DNA of 64,000 nt from Lachnospiraceae bacterium (GTDB lineage: Bacteria; Bacillota; Clostridia; Lachnospirales; Lachnospiraceae): contig JAUNCZ010000011.1 of assembly GCA_030526405.1 (NCBI GenBank), positions 1 to 64,000 of the forward strand. The letters are read 5' to 3'. Below are positions 1 to 6,534 of this stretch, one piece after another. The notes under the pieces were generated by a model. That model had not been told where the DNA came from. It worked only from the letters and a program-made list of their open reading frames with translations, and searched no databases. The position numbers and the translations under genes were made by a program. Positions within the stretch are counted from its first letter, which is position 1. Every line of letters begins with the position of its first letter.

Positions 1-71
1 ATCTTATGTTTTTTCGTTGTTTTGAATAGTTTTTTCAAACAATATAAATAAATTATATACCCTTTTTACAA

Positions 72-132
72 TTGCACTTTTCCTTGATAATATGGTATAT
101 TTACATTGCGTGCACGTGTACGCAATGTAAAT
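72..132 (+). promoter_or_regulatory. Promoter with large palindromic operator upstream of the symporter
   Basis: Positions 99-132 form a 34-bp near-perfect palindrome: the arms ATTTACATTGCG and CGCAATGTAAAT pair fully and only two symmetric positions in the ten-base core fail. A plausible -35 (TTGCAC, 72-77) and -10 (TATATT, 96-101) place the left arm over the -10 and the centre near the start site. This is the usual position for a repressor operator. The regulator is not encoded next to it, so its identity is unknown. Alternatively TTTACA (65-70) with TAATAT (88-93) could be the promoter. Confidence 0.6.
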
Positions 133-160
133 CAAAGGAAAAAAGAAAAGGAGTAACGCT

Positions 161-1822
161 ATGAGTTTTTTAAATTCCAACATCTGGGTTATCCTCACCT
201 TTCTTGCTTTCACTGTTCTGGTTGCTGTTGTCTCCAGTCTGAAAACCAAGGGTGATAACCTCGAAACTGCTGACGGCTACTTTCTGGCAAGCCGCAGCCT
301 TCCCGGCTATGTAATCGCAGGATCTCTCCTGCTCACCAACCTGTCTGCAGAGCAGCTGGTAGGTCTGAATGGTCAGTCCTGGCAGACAAATATGAGCCCT
401 TCTGCCTTTGAGGTAGGTTCTATCTTCACACTGCTGTTTCTGGCTCATTATTTCCTGCCTCGTTATCTGAAAATGGGTACCACAACGATTCCGGCAATGA
501 TGGAGGAGCGCTTTGGCAGAGGCGTTAAGCTGATGTTCTCTGCAATCATTGTGCTGATGTATTCCTTCCTGAACCTTCCGGTAATTCTTTACTCCGGTGC
601 CGTTGCCTTTGTCCGTATCTTCAATTTTGACAGATTCTTCGGCGGAGATATGTTCAAGGCTGTGGCTGTGCTGTGCGTAGTCATCGGTATTGCCGGTGCC
701 TGCTATGCCATCTTCGGCGGACTGAAGGCTGTTGCCGTATCCGATACCATCAATGGTGTTGGTCTTCTGATCGCCGGATTCCTGATTCCTTTCATTGCTC
801 TGTTTGTTCTTGGAAGAGAAACAGGCGGCAATGGTATCATTGACGGATGGAATTACATTGTCAGAACAGAGCCTGCAAAACTGAATGCATGGTCCTCCTG
901 GAATTCTGCTCAGCCGAATCTTCCATGGCCACTGATCTTCACAGGTATGCTGTTCTCCAACCTGTACTGGTGGTGTACCAACCAGTCCTTTGTACAGCGT
1001 TCTCTGGCAGCAAAGAATCTGGCAGAGGGTCAGAAGGGTGCCATCTACTGCGGCTTCCTGAAATGCCTTGGACCTCTGTATCTGATTTTCCCTGGTATCA
1101 TCGCATACCATATGCCATCCATTGCAGAAACCATCAACCAGTCTGCATCACCTATTGATATGGCTTATCCTGCACTGATCGCCCACGTTGTTCCAACACC
1201 TGTTATGGGCTTCTTTGCAGCAGTACTGTTCGGTGCGATCCTGTCCTCCTTCAACTCTGTACTGAACTCTGCCTGCACCATGTTCACCCTGGACATCTTC
1301 CGCGGCAGCAAAAAAGGACAGACAAAGACAGATGCCCAGCTTGTAAAAATTTCGAAAACCTATGGAACCATCGCTGCTGTTATCTCCATCGCGATCGCTC
1401 CATTTGTAATGTACGCAAACGGAATTACCACATTCCTGAATTCTCTGGCAAACTTCCTGTCCCTGCCGGTACTCTGCACCGTTCTTGGTGTAATGTGGTT
1501 CCGCAAGGCTCCAAAATTCACACCATACCTGATCACAATCATCCACTTTGTAACCTATGGTGCATTCCTGATTCTGAAGCCCTGCTATCCGGGAACAACA
1601 GAAGAGATCCATTACCTCTACGCAATGGCTGTTCTCTTCCCAATCTATCTGATCATTATGGCTGTACTTTCCAAAACCCATCCATCCAAGGAATATGTTG
1701 TTCCGAACGTGGAGGCTGTGGATCTTACCCCTTGGAAAATGCGCTGGCCGGTTACCATTCTTGGTCTCATCGTTGCCGTTGTTTTCTATCTGGTATTCTC
1801 CCCACTGGGACTTGCGTCATAA
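161..1822 (+). CDS. Sodium:solute symporter (SSS family, YidK-like)
   Basis: Membrane symporter that should drive solute uptake with the sodium gradient. The 553-residue protein is almost entirely hydrophobic segments, about 13-14 of them. Near its start it carries the family signature region (GYFLASRSLPG at 40-50, then TNLSAEQLVGLNGQ at 59-72). That stretch strongly resembles E. coli YidK and the sugar/inositol branch of SSS transporters, but the substrate cannot be read from sequence. The start is set by AAAAGGAG at 146-153, seven bases before the ATG. It is a single-gene unit, preceded by a palindromic operator and followed by an intrinsic terminator, so it is probably induced by its substrate. 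Confidence 0.9.
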   Translation: MSFLNSNIWVILTFLAFTVLVAVVSSLKTKGDNLETADGYFLASRSLPGYVIAGSLLLTNLSAEQLVGLNGQSWQTNMSPSAFEVGSIFTLLFLAHYFLPRYLKMGTTTIPAMMEERFGRGVKLMFSAIIVLMYSFLNLPVILYSGAVAFVRIFNFDRFFGGDMFKAVAVLCVVIGIAGACYAIFGGLKAVAVSDTINGVGLLIAGFLIPFIALFVLGRETGGNGIIDGWNYIVRTEPAKLNAWSSWNSAQPNLPWPLIFTGMLFSNLYWWCTNQSFVQRSLAAKNLAEGQKGAIYCGFLKCLGPLYLIFPGIIAYHMPSIAETINQSASPIDMAYPALIAHVVPTPVMGFFAAVLFGAILSSFNSVLNSACTMFTLDIFRGSKKGQTKTDAQLVKISKTYGTIAAVISIAIAPFVMYANGITTFLNSLANFLSLPVLCTVLGVMWFRKAPKFTPYLITIIHFVTYGAFLILKPCYPGTTEEIHYLYAMAVLFPIYLIIMAVLSKTHPSKEYVVPNVEAVDLTPWKMRWPVTILGLIVAVVFYLVFSPLGLAS

Positions 1823-1886
1823 TCCTTCCCGGTTTATAACTTACGCTATTTTATCCTTTAAAAGATTGATTACCAACTCACAAAAG

Positions 1887-1935
1887 ACACTGCGCATCAT
1901 GGATCCCCGATCCCTGATGCGCAGTGCCTTTTTAT
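1887..1935 (+). terminator. Intrinsic terminator of the symporter gene
   Basis: A 12-bp stem, CACTGCGCATCA (1889-1900) with TGATGCGCAGTG (1916-1927), is followed by a T-rich run. It ends the symporter transcript and runs straight into the 97-bp dispersed repeat. Confidence 0.85.
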
Positions 1936-2030
1936 TTACGCGAGCAACGAGCCAAAGTCTGTGCTTGCACGAGACCTTGGCGACTGCCGCGATAACTTGA
2001 GAAACTCGCAAAGCGTGTTTCTCATAGTTG
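1934..2030 (+). repeat. 97-bp dispersed repeat, copy A
   Basis: These 97 bases are identical to 37216-37312 and related in reverse orientation to 26595-26685. All three copies lie immediately after the T-run of an intrinsic terminator, in the transcription direction of the terminated gene. The 3' end folds into a hairpin (GAGAAAC ... GTTTCTC); GTGCTTGCAC in the middle is a second small one. The rest of the gap up to 2210 holds a short hairpin (ATCAGC TTT GCTGAT, 2130-2144) and nothing else recognisable. Confidence 0.85.
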
Positions 2031-2210
2031 TCTGTTTGTCTTTTATCTGTTTTCTGTTGTCTGTTTGTACGGCTCTCTTCTGTCCTCATACACATGCAAA
2101 TATGTCTCGACATACCTGGCAGGATGTGTATCAGCTTTGCTGATATCTTCCTGTGGGTGTCTCCGAAATCCACCGTATCCTTCACCTGTCAGAAGGAGTA
2201 TACCTAAGGC

Positions 2211-2429
2211 TTACGCCTCCTCCAGAATCTCCTCCATCACCTCATAGGAGTCCTCCAGAGCATCCAGCACCTCTGTCAGGGCATCCAGCTGGTCCTCATC
2301 TCTCTCCTCCTCATCGTACTCTCTGATCAGTTCTGCCAGGTCGGTCTTCAGTTCTCCCAGTCTCTCCTGGATTGCCGCCAGCCTTTTATCTCCGGTACCT
2401 GTTGCTCTGAATTTTACTGTCTTTGCCAT
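2211..2429 (-). CDS. Small acidic hypothetical protein
   Basis: A 72-residue protein of unknown function. It is highly charged, very acidic toward the C terminus (runs of D and E from about residue 38), rich in Leu and Glu and lacking Cys. Most of its length should be helical and could form a coiled coil. The N terminus (MAKTVKFRATGTGDKR) is basic. The ATG is preceded by GGAGAG at a suitable distance. It lies upstream of no clear partner, and the YolD gene behind it has its own ribosome site. No domain is recognised. Confidence 0.6.
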   Translation of the reverse strand: MAKTVKFRATGTGDKRLAAIQERLGELKTDLAELIREYDEEERDEDQLDALTEVLDALEDSYEVMEEILEEA

Positions 2430-2519
2430 GCTATCTCTCTCCTTATACTCTTATCCGATTCAGTCCGTCCCTTTTGATAAACTGTCCTTCTTTTCTATGA
2501 TAGTACCATACCGGATATC

Positions 2520-2912
2520 TTAAGCAAAGTCTGTAATAGTAAGAATATCTCCCAGTGGAATCTCTTTCCCCTCCACCTGCAGAACATTGTTTCCTGAACC
2601 CCCTTTCTTCCATTCTGCCCTTCCTGATATCAGCTCAAACCGCCCTTTTGGGCGCACCTGGGCATATTCCTTAAAATACAATATGGTTACCGAGTCCCCG
2701 CTGTGCAGCTGCTGCAGACTGCGATTCAGCTCCTCCTTTCTGTCTCCGCACAGAAGAGGCCGTTCCGAATAGACAACTGCCTTCTCCTGTATGCTCTCTC
2801 CAAAGCCCTTCAATGCATCGAAGGGGGCAAACTGCTTTGCCCTTTTTCTCCTGTCCATCTGCAGATGCCCGGATTTTGGTCGGGACATCGTCAGCAGTTC
2901 TTTGTATCCCAT
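2520..2912 (-). CDS. YolD-like protein
   Basis: The protein of 130 residues matches the YolD-like family. The N-terminal pattern of an RPKSGHLQ stretch, a basic RRKRAKQFAPFDALKGF segment and then a small beta-rich domain with GD and VTILYFKEY is typical. YolD-like proteins are regularly encoded beside Y-family polymerases of the UvrX/UmuC type, and here the polymerase gene lies 48 bases upstream on the same strand. The family is proposed to act with the polymerase in SOS mutagenesis, perhaps in the place of UmuD; the biochemical role is not settled. Translation could also begin at the internal Met8 (2891), but AAGG upstream of the first ATG supports the longer form. Confidence 0.8.
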   Translation of the reverse strand: MGYKELLTMSRPKSGHLQMDRRKRAKQFAPFDALKGFGESIQEKAVVYSERPLLCGDRKEELNRSLQQLHSGDSVTILYFKEYAQVRPKGRFELISGRAEWKKGGSGNNVLQVEGKEIPLGDILTITDFA

Positions 2913-2960
2913 TCGCTGTACCTTCTTTCCTTTCTTTTTTCCTCTGTCCCCGATTCCGGG

Positions 2961-4226
2961 TTATGCCCGATGTCCTCCGATCTGCTGATTTCTCTCCTGA
3001 TAGGTGGAGCAGGACAGCATGCTGCTGCCCCGCATCACCGCATTTCTCCCATAGCGGCTGTGCACCTTCAGAATCGCCTCCTGCAGACTGCGCTCTCTGT
3101 CCAGCTCTGCAGGATCAGTGAACAGATCATACTGAATATACCCCTCTGAAACCACCTTATTGGCACAGATCATCAGGCGGCGGATTCCCTGCTCCCGACG
3201 GACAATGGTCCGGTACAGTCCCTCCACGGCGTTCCGGATCCTATTGGTGCTGTTGGTGGCATGCCCCAGATTCACAGTGCCCCCCGTTGGTGCTGTTCCC
3301 TGTCTGTGGTCATAACAGATCCAGATGGAGCAGGATTCCGTTGCCAGATGCCGGCTCACCAGATCCAGTGTCAGCAGCTCTGTCATCTCCTTCAGGACCA
3401 CCAGAGCCTCCTGCCAGGTATAATTCCGCATCAGGATCTGACCGCTGGAAAGGCTGTGGCTTTTTGTGCTGTACTTCTTGATATCCTCCATCCTGCAGGT
3501 TTCCACACCCCAGGCATGGTCGATGAGAAGCTCTGCATCCACACCAAACTGCTTCCATAAAAAATCCTCTGACGTCAGCGATGCTCTTGCCACATCCTCC
3601 ATGGTGTACAGCCCCACACTGGCCAGCCGTCTCTCTGTTCCGGCACCGATCCGCCAGAAATCCGTCAGGGGCCGGTGCCTCCAGAGTTTCTCCCGGAAGG
3701 ACCGTTCATCCAGTACCCCGATATGATCCATGGAATGCTTCGCCAGAATATCCATGGCGATCTTGGCCAGGTACAGATTGGTGCCCACCCCGGCAGAGGC
3801 TGTGATACCAGTTTCCCGAAATACTGCCTGCATCAGATCACAGGCCAGCTCCTTCGCATCCTTCCCGTACAGCTCCAGATAGGAGCTTACATCAATAAAA
3901 CACTCATCAATGCTGTAGACATGAATGTCCTCCTCCGATACAAACTGAAGATAAATACTGTAGATCCATGCAGAGTAATCGATGTACAGCTGCATGCGGG
4001 GTCTTGCAGTGATAAATTCCAGATCCGGAGGGATCTCATGCATTCTGCAGCGGTTTTTCACCCCCTTCTTTTTCATTGCCGGCGTAATGGCCAGACAGAT
4101 GGTGGATCTGGAACGGTCAGGATCTGCCACCACCAGATCTGTGGTGAAGGGATCCAGTCCCCGTTCCACACACTCCACCGATGCGTAGAAGGATTTCAGA
4201 TCAATACAGATATAGGCCTGCTCCAT
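2961..4226 (-). CDS. Y-family DNA polymerase (UmuC/UvrX-type translesion polymerase)
   Basis: Translesion DNA polymerase with the family landmarks in order. Near the N terminus are ICIDLKSFYASVEC (the first catalytic Asp and steric-gate region) and DLVVADPDRSRSTICLAITPAMKKKG. Later comes YSIDECFIDVSSY, carrying the catalytic Asp-Glu pair, followed by an HhH-type region (ASAGVGTNLYLAKIAMDIL) and a little-finger domain. The ATG at 4226 begins exactly at the conserved core and gives 421 residues. An upstream GTG at 4301 is open but adds 25 mostly basic residues; AAAGGAGG sits 16 bases before the ATG, so the start is not certain. It probably shares a transcript with the YolD-like gene and is divergent from an S24-type repressor, which fits damage-inducible control. 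Confidence 0.88.
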   Translation of the reverse strand: MEQAYICIDLKSFYASVECVERGLDPFTTDLVVADPDRSRSTICLAITPAMKKKGVKNRCRMHEIPPDLEFITARPRMQLYIDYSAWIYSIYLQFVSEEDIHVYSIDECFIDVSSYLELYGKDAKELACDLMQAVFRETGITASAGVGTNLYLAKIAMDILAKHSMDHIGVLDERSFREKLWRHRPLTDFWRIGAGTERRLASVGLYTMEDVARASLTSEDFLWKQFGVDAELLIDHAWGVETCRMEDIKKYSTKSHSLSSGQILMRNYTWQEALVVLKEMTELLTLDLVSRHLATESCSIWICYDHRQGTAPTGGTVNLGHATNSTNRIRNAVEGLYRTIVRREQGIRRLMICANKVVSEGYIQYDLFTDPAELDRERSLQEAILKVHSRYGRNAVMRGSSMLSCSTYQERNQQIGGHRA

Positions 4227-4381
4227 TCCCCTGGCTTTCTTACCTCCTTTCTTTCTGTTTACTTCCTTTCTTCCCTTTTTCGATTTTCGGCAGGAAGCCA
4301 CGGAGATTCCGTCTCCGGGTAATTGACTACCTTACCATCTTTCTCTCTTCTCTTGTTTTCCTCCTTGTGCTATTACTATAC

Positions 4382-4398
4382 TTCTCTTTAAAAGAGAA
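4382..4398. promoter_or_regulatory. Candidate operator between polymerase and S24 repressor
   Basis: A 17-bp perfect dyad, TTCTCTTT-A-AAAGAGAA, lies in the 270-bp divergent gap between the Y-family polymerase and the LexA-like repressor. Position and symmetry suit a repressor dimer controlling both directions; binding by the neighbour is inference. Confidence 0.5.
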
Positions 4399-4444
4399 TA
4401 CAACTGACATCTGTGTCGTGTATTCGCTTTTAAATAGATTTTAC

Positions 4445-4473
4445 TTGTATTAATGGAATCCTGCAGGTATAAT
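4445..4473 (+). promoter_or_regulatory. Promoter of the S24 repressor gene
   Basis: TTGTAT (4445-4450) and a consensus TATAAT (4468-4473) are separated by 17 bases. This gives a very short leader before the AAAAGGAGG ribosome site and the ATG at 4497. Confidence 0.6.
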
Positions 4474-4496
4474 AAGAAGAAAAAGGAGGTACCGCC

Positions 4497-5261
4497 ATGC
4501 CCACAATCGGTTCACTTATTACTACATACAGAAAAAAGAAGGGGCTTTCCCAGATTGCCCTTGCAGGAGAACTGAACAGCCACTATGGCCATATGGTCTC
4601 CAATAAATCCATTTCCAAATGGGAGAAAAATCTGGCGGTGCCGGATCTGCATATCTTTCTGGATCTCTGCCGTCTCCTGGAGGTGCCGGATCTGTATGAG
4701 GCCCTGTATGGAAACAATCCCTTTAATCCCTTCTCTGCCCTGAATGACATCGGCAGAGAAAAGGCTCTGGAATATGTACAGCTACTCTGTCTGGATCCAA
4801 GATACAGACAGGACTCTGCAGCTGCAGCTTCCTCCCCGGCCTGCTCCCGCCCGGGTTCAGAGAAGATCATCCCCTTCCGCACCATTCCTCTTCAGCTGTA
4901 TCCTGTTTCCGCCGGCCCCGGAAACTTTCTGGATGATGAAAACTATGAGGATATCCAGGTGGGGGAGGAGGTACCCCTCAGCGCCGACTTCGCTGTGCGG
5001 GTTTCCGGTGATTCCATGGAGCCTCTGCTGCACAAAAATCAGATCATCTATGTCCATCGGCAGGAAACACTGGAGAATGGCGAATACGGCATCTTCTTCC
5101 TGAACGGGGAAGCCTATGTAAAACGCTTCCAGACAGACGAAACAGGCACCTTCCTGATCTCTCTTAACAAAAAATATGACCCGCTTCCCGTTACAGAGGG
5201 AAGTGATTTCCGAATCTTCGGACGACTTGTATTTGAAAGGGGGACTGCTGATTGCCAGTAG
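4497..5261 (+). CDS. XRE-S24 autocleavable repressor (LexA/HdiR-like)
   Basis: DNA-binding repressor with an N-terminal XRE helix-turn-helix (about residues 4-58, motif LSQIALAGELN then SNKSISKWEKN) and a C-terminal S24/LexA peptidase fold. Visible catalytic elements are Ser173 in SGDSM and Lys209 in AYVKRF, 36 residues apart as in LexA. A candidate Ala139-Gly140 cleavage bond lies in PVSAGPG between the domains. Such proteins cleave themselves when RecA is activated and release their operators. The gene is divergent from the Y-family polymerase/YolD pair and overlaps a small XRE gene. RecA-dependent cleavage is inferred from the residues, not shown. Confidence 0.85.
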   Translation: MPTIGSLITTYRKKKGLSQIALAGELNSHYGHMVSNKSISKWEKNLAVPDLHIFLDLCRLLEVPDLYEALYGNNPFNPFSALNDIGREKALEYVQLLCLDPRYRQDSAAAASSPACSRPGSEKIIPFRTIPLQLYPVSAGPGNFLDDENYEDIQVGEEVPLSADFAVRVSGDSMEPLLHKNQIIYVHRQETLENGEYGIFFLNGEAYVKRFQTDETGTFLISLNKKYDPLPVTEGSDFRIFGRLVFERGTADCQ

Positions 5262-5455
5262 CAAATAATCTGAAACAGCTCCGTCAGGAGCGAAAAATCA
5301 ACCAGGAGGAGCTGGCCCTTGCCATCGGCTCCTGCTGTCGCACCATCAGCCGGATTGAAAACGGAGAGTGCAACGCCTCTCTGGAGCTGGCCCTGCGCAT
5401 TGCAGCCTATCTGGAGCTGCCGCTGGAGGATATTTTCCGGGCCTGTGATATCTGA
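5252..5455 (+). CDS. Small XRE-family regulator
   Basis: A 67-residue protein that is little more than one Cro/C1-type helix-turn-helix: LKQLRQERKINQEELALAIG, then TISRIENGECNASLELALRIAAYL and the ending LPLEDIF, typical of stand-alone XRE proteins. Translation probably starts at the TTG at 5252, ten bases inside the end of the preceding S24 repressor gene, with AAAGGGGG eight bases before it. Overlap means translational coupling, so the two regulators are likely made together. Two internal cysteines at the second helix (SCCRT) are unusual for this family. Confidence 0.8.
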   Translation: MPVANNLKQLRQERKINQEELALAIGSCCRTISRIENGECNASLELALRIAAYLELPLEDIFRACDI

Positions 5456-5598
5456 GAATCCGTCTTCGAAAGTTGTATTTCCAACAGATTTTCCCCGGGG
5501 ATTCTGCTATGATAGGTATAAAACAGCGGCGAATAACCCTCAGACTTTCCTGTGGGAATAGTCATACATCAATCAGCTACGGAGGTTTTATTACATAT

Positions 5599-6519
5599 AT
5601 GGAACAGCTTTATGCACACTTACGGGAGCAGGGAGTATCAGAGGATCTGCTCTCCATGGTTACAGAATACAGAGAGACTTACGGTGTGGAGCAGGCGGTG
5701 CAGGACCGTGTGATCCGTCCTGAGATCTTCTTCTACGGAAAGGATATTCTGGAGATGGCCATCTCAGCCCTTCTCTATAAGGAGAATCTGCTGCTGTCCG
5801 GAGCAAAGGCCACAGGAAAGAATGTACTCTGTGAAACACTGGCCTATCTCTTCGGACGACCCACCTACAGTATCTCCTTCCATGTGAATACAGACAGCAC
5901 CTCTCTCATCGGAACGGATACCTTCCGGAACAATGAGGTGACCCTGAGAAAGGGACCGGTGGCCCTCTGTGCAGAATATGGAGGCTTCGGAATCCTGGAT
6001 GAGATCAACATGGCAAAGAATGATGCGGTGTCTGTGCTTCACGCCACACTGGATCACCGCCGCACCATTGATATTCCCGGCTACGAAAAGATCCCTCTGC
6101 ATCCCGCCACCCGCTTTATCGGAACCATGAACTACGGCTATGCAGGCACCAAAGCCCTGAACGAGGCCCTGGTCTCCCGCTTTCTGGTGATCGACCTGCC
6201 GCCCCTTACAGAGGACACCATCTTTTTCCTGCTGAGGAAGCATTTTCCCAATGGAAAGAAGGAGGCTCTGCAGCAGTTCTGTGGTCTGTTTCTGGATCTT
6301 CAGGAAAAGGCAGGAAACGGTGAGATTTCCTCCAAATCCCTGGATATGCGCGGCCTGATCTCTGCCATCCGCATCTCTGCCTCCGGCCTTGCTCCGGCAA
6401 AGGCTGTCACCATGGGAATTGTCAACAAAAGCTTTGATGCCTTTGAGAAGGAGATCATTGCAGATACTGTTATGACCCGCATTCCCAGTCACTGGACTGC
6501 CGGGGATCTGTTCGAGTAA
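5599..6519 (+). CDS. MoxR-type AAA+ ATPase, module 1
   Basis: ATPase of the MoxR class, which works as a chaperone or metal-insertion motor with a VWA partner. Over 306 residues it shows a Walker A-like loop GAKATGKN (68-75), Walker B GILDEINMA with Asp134-Glu135, a sensor-1 region RFIGTMNYGYAGT and an arginine segment LVSRF. The loop ends in Asn where Ser/Thr is usual. The start ATG at 5599 follows GGAGG by 13 bases and matches the start of its paralogue at 61790-62722. The VWA gene follows after 15 bases. It shares most of its residues with the paralogue, including the odd Walker loop. The substrate is unknown. Confidence 0.88.
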   Translation: MEQLYAHLREQGVSEDLLSMVTEYRETYGVEQAVQDRVIRPEIFFYGKDILEMAISALLYKENLLLSGAKATGKNVLCETLAYLFGRPTYSISFHVNTDSTSLIGTDTFRNNEVTLRKGPVALCAEYGGFGILDEINMAKNDAVSVLHATLDHRRTIDIPGYEKIPLHPATRFIGTMNYGYAGTKALNEALVSRFLVIDLPPLTEDTIFFLLRKHFPNGKKEALQQFCGLFLDLQEKAGNGEISSKSLDMRGLISAIRISASGLAPAKAVTMGIVNKSFDAFEKEIIADTVMTRIPSHWTAGDLFE

Positions 6520-6534
6520 AGGGGAAAACACATT

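Noticed and set aside
170-1111. Long antisense open frame under the symporter gene; similar ones lie under many genes here.
   Set aside because: Codon phase matches the real gene on the other strand. The translations are rich in His, Cys and Gln with no domain, and no ribosome sites precede them.
1961-2143. Small open frame starting with a peptide that is repeated at 37.2 kb, which could be taken for a small-protein family.
   Set aside because: The shared peptide comes only from the identical 97-bp non-coding repeat. The frames diverge right after it, there is no ribosome site, and the diverged copy at 26.6 kb does not keep the frame.
4226-4301. GTG at 4301 as the start of the Y-family polymerase.
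   Set aside because: It adds 25 low-complexity basic residues before a core that begins exactly at the ATG at 4226. It is kept only as an alternative because the ribosome site of the ATG is far.
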